A DNA stretch of 64,000 bases from JBICIG01 sp043101605 (GCA_043101605.1 JBICIG010000034.1:1-64000); one strand, 5' to 3'; counted from the first letter of the stretch, positions 1 through 9,065 are shown. Notes: a model not told the origin generated them from the sequence alone. Program-made: numbers and translations.

Positions 1-1239
<1,239 letters not shown>

Positions 1240-1265
1240 TGCCGTCCAACCCCCGATCGACCATG

Positions 1266-1305
1266 CCCCGCAACGGAGCGTTCGCCCGAAGCGGGGTCTT
1301 TTTTT
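1266..1305 (+). terminator. Intrinsic terminator after groEL
   Basis: CCCCGC at 1266-1271 pairs with GCGGGG at 1291-1296, with further inner pairing (CGG with CCG). A run of seven T follows at 1299-1305. It lies 27 nt after the groEL stop codon. Confidence 0.85.
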
Positions 1306-1336
1306 GCGCTGGCTCGAGGTCACTTCGAGGCACGGA

Positions 1337-1366
1337 TTGACGGTGTGGTTCGTGACGAGATACGAT
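1337..1366 (+). promoter_or_regulatory. Sigma-70-like promoter for the 1400-2342 cassette
   Basis: TTGACG at 1337-1342 and TACGAT at 1361-1366 are separated by 18 nt, a good match to a housekeeping promoter. It sits just after the groEL terminator and 34 nt ahead of the first cassette gene, so the pair is probably transcribed independently of groEL. Confidence 0.55.
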
Positions 1367-1399
1367 GATGGTGTGGACTAGTGGGAGGTGAACCGCGCA

Positions 1400-1813
1400 A
1401 TGTCTGCGCCCGTACAAGAATCAATGCAGAGTACGAGTGGAGATCGACCGATTCCTCGGACCATGAAGTCGTCCGAAAGCCGGGGCAGACCCATTGTGAT
1501 AGCGTTCCGCTCCGGGAATTCGTCCCGGAGCCACTTCACGCGAGTGTTTGACCAGTCTCTGCCTGGGCCTTGGAACAGCGTTCGCCCCTCCAGAAACGAA
1601 AAACTCGGCGAGTTGGTGACCATCTTGGCCGAGTTGGTTGACGAAGAAAAGCTGTCCAAGGTACAGGCATTCGATGTTGTTCAGGCCGTACTGAGTCACG
1701 AGGCCCGCAAGAAAGTTTGGGCAGCGATGGGCTCAAAGGCTCGAAGTGCATTCGAGGCTCAAGTCTGGCCCATGAACTCGCCCGCATGGGGAAGTCGCAA
1801 TGACGAGGACTGA
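1400..1813 (+). CDS. Hypothetical protein, first gene of a low-GC pair
   Basis: I do not recognise this 137-residue protein. The N-terminal ~50 residues are Ser/Arg-rich and look disordered; residues ~55-110 look alpha-helical and charged (RNEKLGELVTILAELVDEE, then VVQAVLSHEARKKVWAAM). There is no signal peptide or membrane segment. ATG 1400 is preferred because GGGAGG lies at 1383-1388; a GTG at 1388 inside that region is less likely. The gene overlaps the next by 14 nt, so the two are probably co-translated. Base composition is clearly lower in GC than groEL upstream (about 57% in 1441-1500 against about 68% in 601-660 by hand count), and codon third positions are less GC-biased. This suggests acquired DNA. 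An immunity, toxin or defence role is possible but nothing shows it. Confidence 0.6.
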   Translation: MSAPVQESMQSTSGDRPIPRTMKSSESRGRPIVIAFRSGNSSRSHFTRVFDQSLPGPWNSVRPSRNEKLGELVTILAELVDEEKLSKVQAFDVVQAVLSHEARKKVWAAMGSKARSAFEAQVWPMNSPAWGSRNDED

Positions 1814-2342
1814 CGACGAGGCTGAGTCTCGCCATGGCGCGGATGTCACTTCGTCCAAGTCCGCGGCAAGCGAGGCCAGAGCAAGATCGGGAAGCGCAGA
1901 CGAGCCTTCGGTAGACTTGGCGAAGTCCGGGACGGAATCCCCGGATTCGGGTTCGGATAAGGAGCCAATATCTCCGGAGGTCCTTGAGAAGTTGCCCCCT
2001 GAGGCGCGCGAAGTCGTGCAGTCTTGGCAGGCGTCGATGCAGACTTCGATCGTGGCAGGACCACCCGATCCGATCGGTCGCGTACTCACCGCTGACCATT
2101 TCGACAAGATCCTCGACAACGAGGAGAGGCGAGACTCGCGAAGGCACGCGGCGGAGAAGTTCCGGATGGGATTTGTCGTGCTGCTCGCTGTGATCGGGCT
2201 CATATTTGTGATTCTCATTACTTGGATGCTGGCTGGAAAGTCGGATGACCTTCTCGAGAAGATCATCGTGGCTGTGATAGCGTTCGTTGGGGGACTTGGC
2301 GCTGGTCTTGGCGGCCAAAAGGTTCTCGGTTCGGCTGGCTAG
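1800..2342 (+). CDS. Small membrane protein with two C-terminal TM helices
   Basis: This 180-residue protein has an acidic, Ser-rich disordered N-terminus (1-60). A conserved-looking segment follows (SPEVLEKLPPEAREVVQSWQ, then DHFDKILDNEERRDSRRHAAEKF). Two membrane helices follow at ~122-142 (GFVVLLAVIGLIFVILITWM) and ~152-172 (IIVAVIAFVGGLGAGLGG). The layout of a charged helix ahead of a helical hairpin resembles DUF2335-type phage/accessory membrane proteins, but that is a shape comparison only. Translation starts inside the end of the upstream gene (14-nt overlap). The TM-coding part is the most AT-rich stretch nearby (about 48% GC in 2161-2220 by hand count). Gene reality is likely; function unknown. 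Confidence 0.7.
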   Translation: MTRTDDEAESRHGADVTSSKSAASEARARSGSADEPSVDLAKSGTESPDSGSDKEPISPEVLEKLPPEAREVVQSWQASMQTSIVAGPPDPIGRVLTADHFDKILDNEERRDSRRHAAEKFRMGFVVLLAVIGLIFVILITWMLAGKSDDLLEKIIVAVIAFVGGLGAGLGGQKVLGSAG

Positions 2343-2425
2343 GCTGGGTGCGCTATTTGTCGGCCAAACTGCAGACGGCGTCTCTGACCCTCGCCTATCC
2401 ATTCCCTCCTGCTACGCCGGGTGCC

Positions 2426-2466
2426 CGGGTGCCACCGTCTGTCGGCGAAGCCGCAGACGGTGCTTC
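2426..2466. repeat. Palindromic repeat, copy A
   Basis: The shared lead CCGGGTGCCAC is followed by a 13-bp stem: CACCGTCTG-CGGC at 2433-2446 (one bulged T) pairs with GCCGCAGACGGTG at 2450-2462. The shared trailer GTGCTTC closes it. Copies B and C keep the lead and trailer but change the stem with compensating bases. Part of the gene-free stretch 2343-2620. Confidence 0.75.
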
Positions 2467-2493
2467 GTCCCCCCAAGCACCCCACCTCGCGCG

Positions 2494-2528
2494 CCGGGTG
2501 CCACTGGCGGCTCGCCCGCCAGTGCTTC
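2494..2528. repeat. Palindromic repeat, copy B
   Basis: The lead CCGGGTGCCAC at 2494-2504 is identical to copies A and C. The stem CACTGGCGG (2502-2510) pairs with CCGCCAGTG (2516-2524) around a 5-nt loop, followed by CTTC. The stem sequence differs from copy A while pairing is kept. Confidence 0.75.
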
Positions 2529-2620
2529 TTCGCCCCCAACCACCCCACCCCGCGCGCCAACACCCCGTCACTCCCCACTTGAGACCTTGACCCCCATCGC
2601 CCCCGCCGTAGCGTCGTCGC

Positions 2621-3412
2621 ATGATCTGCATGCAGCCCATCGGCGATGAACTCCGACATCCCGCCCACCCCAACACCACTCCCGACCCAACCCCCGACCC
2701 AACTCCAGAGCAAGTCCTCGCCGACTTCCCCGACCTCGATCCCGACTTCGACCCCATCTCTCTCCTCCACGACTACCTCGCCGCCGACCTCCCCCTCCTC
2801 GACCTCTGCGAGATCCACCGCCTCACCCTCCCCGACCTCGAACGCGTCCTCAACCACCCCTTCTTCACCCAACGCCTCGCCATCCACGCCCGCCTCTCGG
2901 CCGCCCGCGCCGAAGCCATCCGCGCCGCCGCACAGCCCTCGGCCGTCGCCACCCTCACCCGCATCGCCTCCGAGCACCCCGCCACCCGCGGCCAGCGCCT
3001 CGCCAACGAAGCCCAACGCAAAGCCGCCCGCGCCCTCCTCACGACTCCCTCTCGTGGCACGGGCGCCCCGCCCGTGACTACGACGACTCCTCCCACCCAA
3101 GAACCCCCGCGGCCCTCAGCGGCCCTCCGCGGTGCATCCCCCCAACTCCCCACCAAGGAACCTCCGCCGGGTGCCACCGCATGCCGCTTCGGCTTGCGGT
3201 GCGTTTGTCGTATCCGCGGGCTCGAACCCGACTCAACCCTCGACCACGCGCACCGGGCGTGCGTGCCGCCGGCCGGACGCCAGTCTAGCGGAACCCTTCC
3301 AACCGTCCCGCGAGAAGCCCGGTTCCGCATGCCTCGATTCGAGTTCCGATGCGTTACGAGTCTCCCGAGTCCGAAGCATCAGATTCAAAGAGCGTCCTTG
3401 TCGCCGTGGTGA
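2621..3412 (+). CDS. Hypothetical protein; downstream part probably repeat-derived
   Basis: The open frame has a convincing protein-like core over residues ~28-145: acidic start (EQVLADFPDLDPDFDPISLL), helical HTH-like segment (LPLLDLCEIHRLTLPDLERVL), then an Ala/Arg-rich helix (ARLSAARAEAIRAAA). The order resembles small DNA-binding or terminase-small-subunit-like proteins, but I cannot name a family. From about residue 146 the frame runs through a GC palindrome (3058-3076) and repeat copy C (3167-3205) and looks like translated repeats, so the original stop may have been lost or the tail may be an artefact. Possible starts are ATG 2621 or ATG 2630; neither has a strong ribosome site. The opposite strand and other frames show only low-complexity shadows. 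Confidence 0.4.
   Translation: MICMQPIGDELRHPAHPNTTPDPTPDPTPEQVLADFPDLDPDFDPISLLHDYLAADLPLLDLCEIHRLTLPDLERVLNHPFFTQRLAIHARLSAARAEAIRAAAQPSAVATLTRIASEHPATRGQRLANEAQRKAARALLTTPSRGTGAPPVTTTTPPTQEPPRPSAALRGASPQLPTKEPPPGATACRFGLRCVCRIRGLEPDSTLDHAHRACVPPAGRQSSGTLPTVPREARFRMPRFEFRCVTSLPSPKHQIQRASLSPW
3058..3076. repeat. Short GC palindrome
   Basis: CACGGGC (3058-3064) and GCCCGTG (3070-3076) form a 7-bp stem with the 5-nt loop GCCCC. It lies at the point where the 2621 reading frame stops looking like protein. Confidence 0.5.
3167..3205. repeat. Palindromic repeat, copy C
   Basis: The lead CCGGGTGCCAC at 3167-3177 is identical to copies A and B. CACCGCA (3175-3181) pairs with TGCGGTG (3195-3201), with an inner GCCG/CGGC pairing. 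The trailer is GTGCGTT rather than GTGCTTC. Confidence 0.7.
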
Positions 3413-3479
3413 TCGGCACCACCGCCGCGCACCTGGCCACTCGCTGTGCGACGCTCGCCCACAAGAGAAAGCAAAAGAA

Positions 3480-3507
3480 AGCCCGGCTCCCCATCGGGAA
3501 CCGGGCT
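3480..3507 (-). terminator. Intrinsic terminator of the 3565 gene
   Basis: Read on the minus strand, AGCCCGG-TTCCC pairs with GGGAGCCGGGCT (one mismatch, loop GATG). A T-rich tract TTCTTTT follows. It is 58 nt past the stop codon of the PxP-CTERM gene. Confidence 0.85.
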
Positions 3508-3564
3508 GGTACGCGAGCTTCGATTGGGGCCCGTCGGTCAACGCCGGGGCGCCCTCTGAGCCGA

Positions 3565-4209
3565 TCAGCGTCGACGGCGGACGCCGGCGATCCCGCCGAG
3601 GGCCAGCAGCGCGGCCGTCCCCGGGGCGGGGGCGAACGAGACATTGTCCAGGGCGGCCGAATCCGACCCGCTGGTGTACTCGCCGCGGATGTACATCGAG
3701 TCCACCGACGCGAGCACATCGCGGATGAGTTGCTCGTCGGCGTCGGCGCCGAGGTCGCCGTCGTTCGATGTCACGACCTTCCAGCCGAGCCCCGCCGACA
3801 CGGTCGCCGACCACGAAGTCCACTGCCCCACCACCGGCACGACATCGATGTCGATGCCGATGCGACCGGCCGGTCCGTCGAGGATCACATCGGCGAGGTC
3901 TTCGAGATCGTCTTGGGCCCCCGTGATGCCGAGGATGTCGTAATCGATCGACTGCCCGTAGAGACCGCTCAAGTCGCCAAGGTCCGCCGCGGGCGCGGAG
4001 AAGAACCAGATCGCGCCCGAGGTCCGGTCGACGCCGCGGATCGCACCGGGCGGATTGCCCAGCGTGCCGTCCCACCCGAACGAACTGGTATCGTTGATCG
4101 AGGTCCAGCCCTCGTCGGTCGAATCAAAGGTGTACGAAACCTGAGCGTTGGCAACACCGACCGCCCCGGCCGCGCACAGCGACATCACGCACAAAGAACG
4201 CTTCATCAT
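3565..4209 (-). CDS. Secreted protein with laminin-B-like domain and PxP-CTERM tail
   Basis: This 214-residue exported protein has a signal peptide (MMKRSLCVMSLCAAGAVG, cleavage near ANA-Q). The body resembles the laminin B/domain IV family: FDSTDEGWTSI at the start, then an exposed-face pattern (FFSAPAADLGDLSGLYGQ), GRIGIDIDVVP and AALDNVSFAP. That fold is beta-sandwich-like and usually binds carbohydrate or matrix. The C-terminus APAPGTAALLALGGIAGVRRRR is a PEP-CTERM-like sorting tail with PAP in place of PEP. Tandem ATGs lie at 4209 and 4206, after GTGGGGA. It has its own terminator (3480-3507). Transcription diverges from the ChaN gene. Export and C-terminal sorting follow from the family pattern; the ligand is unknown. 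Confidence 0.85.
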   Translation of the reverse strand: MMKRSLCVMSLCAAGAVGVANAQVSYTFDSTDEGWTSINDTSSFGWDGTLGNPPGAIRGVDRTSGAIWFFSAPAADLGDLSGLYGQSIDYDILGITGAQDDLEDLADVILDGPAGRIGIDIDVVPVVGQWTSWSATVSAGLGWKVVTSNDGDLGADADEQLIRDVLASVDSMYIRGEYTSGSDSAALDNVSFAPAPGTAALLALGGIAGVRRRR

Positions 4210-4490
4210 GTCGAATCCCCACGAAACTGGTTCCCACGAATCTGATGAGCCCCCGCGGCGCGAAAGCCCAGGAGTTCTGCTTGGAATCTAGCGGCACGCT
4301 CTCGGCCGGCCAATCTTCGTTCGGATGTTCTGGGGCTTTTGCCGGGGGGTTCAATTGCCCGGACGGGTGTCCGCTGCTTGCTGCGTCTGATAACCGCGCC
4401 CATCGCGCTGCTCGGCGTCGTCGCCCAACCCCGCGCAGTCGCCCTTACACTGGCCCTTCCGCTAGCACTCATCTCCACGAAGGACCGCCG

Positions 4491-5537
4491 ATGCCTCATC
4501 GCCGCCTGAGCACCCCGCATCCCGCGTCGACCCCTCGCAGATGGAACGCTCGGCTTCCCCGGGCGGCCGCCGGGCTCCTGGCGTGCCTCGCGGCCCTTCC
4601 GGCCTGCGCGACCCGGCACGCCGCCGACGAACCCTCATCTGCTCCCGCCACCGTCGAAGCCGCCGAGCAACTCCGTCCGCGCGCCGTCGCCGTGCTCCGC
4701 GGCTCCGACGGGTCGGCCGCCTCGTGGCGCGCGATGCTCGACGCCTGCGCCGACGCGGACATCGTGATCATCGGGGAGATGCACGGGCACGACCTCGGGC
4801 TCGCCGTCGCCTCGGCGATCTGGGAGGACCTCCTCGCCCGCGCCGAGTCCGACCCCGCCCGCCCGCGCCCCGTCCTGAGCATGGAGTTCTTCGAGCGCGA
4901 CACCCAGTCCGTTCTCGACGACTACCTCACCGGCGTCATCGACGAAGAGACCTTCCGCGACCTCTCGCGCCGCTCGCCGGGCAACTATCCCCCGGGGCAT
5001 CGCGCGATGGTCGAAGCCGCCAAGAGCGCCGGCGTCCCGGTCGTCGCCGCCAACGCCCCCCGCCGCTACTCCCCCCTCGCCCGCCGACGGGGCTTCGATG
5101 CGCTTTCCGAGCTCCGCCCGTCGCAACAAGCGCTCTTCGCGCTGCCGGGCATCCCCGCCGAGGGCCCCTACCGCGATCGCTTCTTCGCCGTCATGGCCGA
5201 GATGATGACCAGCCACGGCGACTCGTCGCAGGGTGACGGCCCCGACCCCGCCGCCGTCAACGCCATGGTCGAAAGCTTCTTCCGCGCCCAGACGGTCTGG
5301 GACGCAACCATGGCCGAGTCGATCGCGCTCGCCCGCAGGCCGGGCCACGCCCCGATCGTCCATGTTGTCGGGCAGTTCCACGCCGACTTCGAGGGCGGCA
5401 CCGTTCTCGAACTCCGCCGCCACCTCCCCGACGCCCGCATCGTCGTCGTTTCCATGAGCCGCGAGACGGCCGCCCAACTCCCCGCCTCCGACCTCGGCCG
5501 CGCCGACTTCATCATTCCCGTCGGGCCCGCCGAGTGA
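4491..5537 (+). CDS. ChaN-family lipoprotein
   Basis: ChaN-type proteins (DUF399) are surface or periplasmic lipoproteins that bind haem iron in the studied members. Here a signal peptide is followed by a lipobox (LAALPAC), giving a lipidated Cys near residue 37. The family core follows: DIVIIGEMHGHDLG, then VLSMEFFERDTQSVLDDYL, RRSPGNYPPGHRAMVEAAKSAGVPVVAANAPRRYS, and VHVVGQFHADFEGG near the C-terminus. ATG 4491 is chosen over the upstream open frame because it begins the signal peptide and follows AAGGA. The next gene starts at the stop codon (TGATG), so the two are coupled. Haem binding is inherited from family knowledge, not seen. Confidence 0.85.
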   Translation: MPHRRLSTPHPASTPRRWNARLPRAAAGLLACLAALPACATRHAADEPSSAPATVEAAEQLRPRAVAVLRGSDGSAASWRAMLDACADADIVIIGEMHGHDLGLAVASAIWEDLLARAESDPARPRPVLSMEFFERDTQSVLDDYLTGVIDEETFRDLSRRSPGNYPPGHRAMVEAAKSAGVPVVAANAPRRYSPLARRRGFDALSELRPSQQALFALPGIPAEGPYRDRFFAVMAEMMTSHGDSSQGDGPDPAAVNAMVESFFRAQTVWDATMAESIALARRPGHAPIVHVVGQFHADFEGGTVLELRRHLPDARIVVVSMSRETAAQLPASDLGRADFIIPVGPAE

Positions 5538-6613
5538 TGCCCGACGCGCCGACCGCCCCGCCCGCCACATCACCCGCCACCCCGCCCGGAACGATGCGCG
5601 CCGCGTACTACAGCCGCTACGGCCCCGCGGCTCGCGTGCTCTCGGTCCGCGCCGTCACCACGCCCCGTCCCGAGCCGGGCCAGGTGCTCATCCGCGTCCG
5701 CACCTCGACCGTCACCACCGGCGATGTCCGCATCCGCGGCTGGGACATCCCCAGCGCCATCTTCTGGCTGCCCGCACGCCTCGCGATGGGCATCTTCGGC
5801 CCCCGCCGACGGATTCCGGGCTTTGAAGTCTCTGGAACCATCGAGCAAGTCGCCCCGCGGCCCTCAACCGAGGCCGACGACGGCACCGCCGACTGGAGCC
5901 CCGGCGACGAGGTCATCGCCTCGACCGGGCTGCGCTTCGGCGCAAACGCCGAGTACCTGTGCCTGCCCGCCGACGGCATGATCGTCCGCCGACCCGAAGC
6001 GACCCCCGCCGACGCCGCCGCGGCGGTCCCCTTCGCCGGACTCACGGCGCTCTACTTCCTGCGTGACCTCGGCCGGTTCCAGCCCGGGCAGCGCGTGCTG
6101 GTCAATGGCGCTTCGGGCGCCATCGGCACCTACGCCGTGCAGATGATCAGGCACTGGGGCGGCGAGGCCGTCGGCGTGTGCAGCGGCCGCAACGCCGAGC
6201 TCGTCCGCTCGCTCGGCGCGTCAGCGGTCATCGACTACACCCAGACCGACCCTGCTGATCCGGCCGCCCACGCGGGGCCCTACGACCTCATCCTCGACAC
6301 CGTCGGCAAGCTCTCGTTCGCCCGCGCCAGACACCTGCTCACCGAGCGGGGCGCCTTTCTCGCGGTGGTGATGGACCTGCGGACCGTCTGGCAGACGCTC
6401 ACCACGCGCTGGTCCTCCAAACTGCGGGTCAAGGGGGGCGTCACGCCCGATCGCCCCGCCGACCTGCGCCTCCTCGCCGACCTGCTCGAACAGGGTGCGA
6501 TCCGCCCTGTGATCGACCGCACCTACCGGCTCGACGAGATCGTCGCCGCCCACGAGTATGTCGAGACCGGGCACAAACGCGGCGGCGTGCTCATCGACTG
6601 CGGCCCGGCGTGA
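5537..6613 (+). CDS. Zinc-independent MDR oxidoreductase (quinone reductase-like)
   Basis: This is a medium-chain dehydrogenase/reductase. The N-terminal GroES-like fold (MRAAYYSRYGPAARVLSV, then EPGQVLIRVRTSTVTTGDVRIR) carries no Cys/His catalytic zinc set, so it belongs with the quinone-oxidoreductase side of the family. The Rossmann part has VLVNGASGAIGTYAVQMIRHWGG as the NAD(P) loop and DLILDTVGKLSF further on. The substrate cannot be told from sequence. It overlaps the ChaN stop by one base, so both are probably made together. A terminator for the opposite-strand RRM gene lies in the gap after it. Confidence 0.88.
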   Translation: MPDAPTAPPATSPATPPGTMRAAYYSRYGPAARVLSVRAVTTPRPEPGQVLIRVRTSTVTTGDVRIRGWDIPSAIFWLPARLAMGIFGPRRRIPGFEVSGTIEQVAPRPSTEADDGTADWSPGDEVIASTGLRFGANAEYLCLPADGMIVRRPEATPADAAAAVPFAGLTALYFLRDLGRFQPGQRVLVNGASGAIGTYAVQMIRHWGGEAVGVCSGRNAELVRSLGASAVIDYTQTDPADPAAHAGPYDLILDTVGKLSFARARHLLTERGAFLAVVMDLRTVWQTLTTRWSSKLRVKGGVTPDRPADLRLLADLLEQGAIRPVIDRTYRLDEIVAAHEYVETGHKRGGVLIDCGPA

Positions 6614-6667
6614 CCGCGGTGGCCCCGAGCCGCGGCGCCCGGGTCAGCACAAGTCCCAGAACGAGAA

Positions 6668-6695
6668 ACGCCCCCGAGCCGAGACTCGGGGGCGT
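6668..6695 (-). terminator. Terminator of the RRM gene (possibly bidirectional)
   Basis: ACGCCCCCGAG (6668-6678) pairs perfectly with CTCGGGGGCGT (6685-6695), an 11-bp stem with a 6-nt loop. On the minus strand it is followed by TTTCTCGTTCT, a modest T-rich tract. It sits between two convergent genes. Confidence 0.75.
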
Positions 6696-6734
6696 GTCGT
6701 TTCACAGGTCTTGATGGAGGGGGTGAGGCGTGGC

Positions 6735-7151
6735 TTACCAGCCGCCGCCGCCGCCGCCCCGGCCGCCGCCGTAGCCGCCGCCACCGCCGCCGCGACCGCC
6801 GCCGCCACCACCGCCGTAGCCGCCGCGGCCACCGCCGCCGCCGCCGCGACCGCCGCCGAATCCGCCCCGGCCGCCGCCGCCGCCGCCGCCGAAGCCGCCG
6901 CGGTCCTGCCGGGCACGAGCCTCATTGACCGTCAGCGGGCGCCCGTTGATGTCGAACCCGTTCATCGCCTCGATCGCCCGATCGGCCTCCGCCTCGTCGG
7001 CCATCTCGACAAACCCGAAACCGCGGCTCCGCCCGGTCTCACGATCCATGATCACCGCGGCCGAGGCCACTTCACCATGCTCAGCAAACATTTCCCGCAG
7101 TTCGTCGTCGTTGACACTGAACGGCAGATTCCCGACATAGAGCTTCTTCAT
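6735..7151 (-). CDS. Glycine-rich RRM RNA-binding protein
   Basis: A 138-residue protein with one RNA-recognition motif at residues ~1-80. RNP2 is KLYVGNLPFS and RNP1 is RGFGFVEM. A C-terminal tail of Gly, Arg and Tyr repeats (RGG-like boxes) fills the last ~55 residues. Proteins of this plan bind single-stranded RNA and in bacteria are often cold- or stress-induced. The tail is also typical of phase-separating RNA-binding proteins. ATG 7151 is used because it begins the RRM; the longer frame upstream is not protein-like. The tail is coded by near-repetitive GGC-rich DNA (6735-6905), so length may vary between strains. Divergent from the DUF1801 gene with a 233-nt gap. Confidence 0.92.
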   Translation of the reverse strand: MKKLYVGNLPFSVNDDELREMFAEHGEVASAAVIMDRETGRSRGFGFVEMADEAEADRAIEAMNGFDINGRPLTVNEARARQDRGGFGGGGGGGRGGFGGGRGGGGGGRGGYGGGGGGGRGGGGGGYGGGRGGGGGGW

Positions 7152-7384
7152 CAGTCGAACCGAACCTTTGCCCGAGTGGAAACTCGATGAACCCGCTCCC
7201 GTCTCAGGCGGTCGGCAGACAGGTCGTGCGTCTGGAGGCACGATCGCCACGCACGGTCAAGATTCTACGCTCCCGCCCTTCCCCCGCACACCCCCTTTTC
7301 TCCAACTCCACCCGAATTGACCCCGACCTCGGCCGGGCCCGCCCGCCCCTGTTGCCCCCATCGCCCTCAAGGTACGATTTGCCT

Positions 7385-8080
7385 ATGAGCAACAAGAGCA
7401 GCAAGCCCGCCAGCGTCGCCGATTACCTCGCCGGCCTCCCCGACGAACGCCGGGCCGCCCTCGAAGCCCTTCGCGCCACCATCCTCAAGAACCTCGACCC
7501 GGCGATCCAAGAGGGCATCCAGTACGGCATGATCGGCTACAGCATCCCCCACAGCGTCTACCCCCAGGGCTACCACTGCGACCCCAGACAGCCCCTCCCC
7601 TTCGCCTCCATCGCCTCCCAAAAGAACCACATCGGGATCTACCTCTTCTGCCTCTACCAGGACCCCGATCTCAAGGCTTGGTTCACCCAGGAATGGACCA
7701 ACACCGGCAAACGCCTCGACATGGGCGCCTCCTGCATCCGCGTCAAGAAACTCGAGGATGTGCCCCTCGCCCTGCTCGGCAACGCCATCCGCAAGATCAG
7801 CGCCAAGAAGTTCATCCGCCAGTACGAGAGCCAGTTCGGCGACCGACACCCCGCCAACAAGTCCGCAGCCAAGAAGCCCGCCGCCAAGAAGCAGGCAAAG
7901 AAGGTCGCCAAGAAAGTCACGAAGAAGGTCACGAAGCAGGTCACGAAGAAGGTCGCCAAGCCCGCCTCGAAGAAGTCCGCCGCCAAGAAGACTCCGACAA
8001 CGACCACCAAGAAGCCCGCGGCGGCCCGCAAGGCGCCCGCCCGCAAGGCCTCCGCCACGCGCCAGGCCCGCTCGAAGTAA
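7385..8080 (+). CDS. DUF1801 (YdhG-like) domain fused to a histone H1-like tail
   Basis: A 231-residue protein. Residues ~8-145 form a DUF1801/YdhG-like domain (VADYLAGLPDERRAALEALR, IQYGMIGYSIPHSVYP, SQKNHIGIYLFCLYQDPDL, DMGASCIRVKKLEDVP). From ~155 to the end it is a Lys/Ala/Pro tail of KKPAAKK and KKVTKKVTKQ type, as in bacterial histone H1-like proteins (Hc1-like, AlgP-like). Such tails bind DNA nonspecifically and may compact it or anchor the domain to nucleic acid. The start ATG 7385 opens the domain; the frame upstream is noncoding-like. The domain's biochemical function is poorly defined. The fusion makes DNA association likely but not proven. Confidence 0.85.
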   Translation: MSNKSSKPASVADYLAGLPDERRAALEALRATILKNLDPAIQEGIQYGMIGYSIPHSVYPQGYHCDPRQPLPFASIASQKNHIGIYLFCLYQDPDLKAWFTQEWTNTGKRLDMGASCIRVKKLEDVPLALLGNAIRKISAKKFIRQYESQFGDRHPANKSAAKKPAAKKQAKKVAKKVTKKVTKQVTKKVAKPASKKSAAKKTPTTTTKKPAAARKAPARKASATRQARSK

Positions 8081-8102
8081 TCCGCCCGCTCCCGCCCGGC
8101 GA

Positions 8103-8960
8103 TCACTCGTCGCGGATCACCTGCCGCAGCAGGTAGTCGAAGAACTTCCTCTGCCGCTCGGCGTCGAGCATGTCGTAGATGGTGTGCATCACGGCCCGCC
8201 GCTCGTCGGAGGTCGCGTCCAGCCGCGTCTTCTTGATGTGCTCGATCACGATCGACCGGATCGCCTGCCGCTGCTCGTCGGTCGGCTCGACCGCCGCGTA
8301 GATCCCGTCCATCGCCTGCTGATACCGGCGCAGCGACGCCTCGTACCCCTCGCGCACCTCGCGCTGGAACCACCCGAACGCCAGCCGCTCCCGCACGCGC
8401 TCGCGCGCGTCTTCCCCCGCGCCCATCCGGTTCCGCAGCTCCCAGTCGATCCACGCCTCCCAGTACCCCTCGACCAGCCGCCGGAACTCGGCGAACTCCT
8501 CCTCGCTCAGCACGCCCCGCATCGGTTCGATCAGCGGCGTCGCCGACCGCTCCGGATCGAACCGCTCCCACATCGCGCGCAGCATCTCCGCCGCCTCTTC
8601 CCGCCGACCCTCCCGGATCGCATCGGTCTGCTCCCGCAACAGGTCGATCTCGTCGACCAGCAGCATCGCCACCGCCATGCGACGCGCATCGACGATCGCC
8701 ATCGCCCGCTCGCGCGTCGCGTCGTCCAGCCGCATCCGCTGGATCGCCGCCACCTCCGCACGCTGCTCGAGCGGCTCGAACCTCCCGTCGGCTGCGCGAC
8801 CCACCAGCGTCCGTGACCGCTCCGTCGGCACGGTCGGCCCACGCATCACCGACTCGCCCTCGGGCGGCTCGTCCGTCATCTCCATCTGCGCCCACGCCGA
8901 CGAACCCAGCCCGACCCACGCGCCCACCAGCAACACCCGCATCCGCTCAATCGTGCTCAT
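8103..8960 (-). CDS. Exported helical protein of unknown function
   Basis: A 285-residue protein with an N-terminal signal peptide (MRVLLVGAWVGLGSSAWA, cleavage before QME). The rest is almost wholly alpha-helical and rich in Glu, Arg and Ala, with long amphipathic stretches (RERAMAIVDARRMAVAMLLVDE, trimmed at both ends, and DEQRQAIRSIVIEHIKKTRL). The pattern is reminiscent of Spy/CpxP-like periplasmic helical proteins, but their LTxxQ motif is not clear. It is convergent with the DUF1801 gene (22-nt gap). I recognise no family. Confidence 0.7.
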   Translation of the reverse strand: MSTIERMRVLLVGAWVGLGSSAWAQMEMTDEPPEGESVMRGPTVPTERSRTLVGRAADGRFEPLEQRAEVAAIQRMRLDDATRERAMAIVDARRMAVAMLLVDEIDLLREQTDAIREGRREEAAEMLRAMWERFDPERSATPLIEPMRGVLSEEEFAEFRRLVEGYWEAWIDWELRNRMGAGEDARERVRERLAFGWFQREVREGYEASLRRYQQAMDGIYAAVEPTDEQRQAIRSIVIEHIKKTRLDATSDERRAVMHTIYDMLDAERQRKFFDYLLRQVIRDE

Positions 8961-9065
8961 CCCCCGAGCCTACCACCCAGCACGCCGGCAACCCAGCATT
9001 CGCCCCGGGTCGGGCTTCATCCGCCCCCGCGGGTCCGTTAGGATCCATCGGCAAAGGAGCCCCCC

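Noticed and set aside
1536..2402. Minus-strand frame of 288 codons opposite the low-GC pair
   Set aside because: The plus-strand pair has a promoter, ribosome site and clear membrane helices. The opposite frame has none of these.
3205..3240. GGGTTCGAGCCC on the minus strand looks like a tRNA T-arm
   Set aside because: The loop is six bases, not seven, the T-stem does not extend to five pairs, and no acceptor, D or anticodon arm can be built upstream.
6735..6905. GGC-rich trinucleotide tract that could be taken for a satellite or CRISPR-like array
   Set aside because: It is the Gly/Arg tail of the RRM gene in frame; repeats are irregular and have no spacers.
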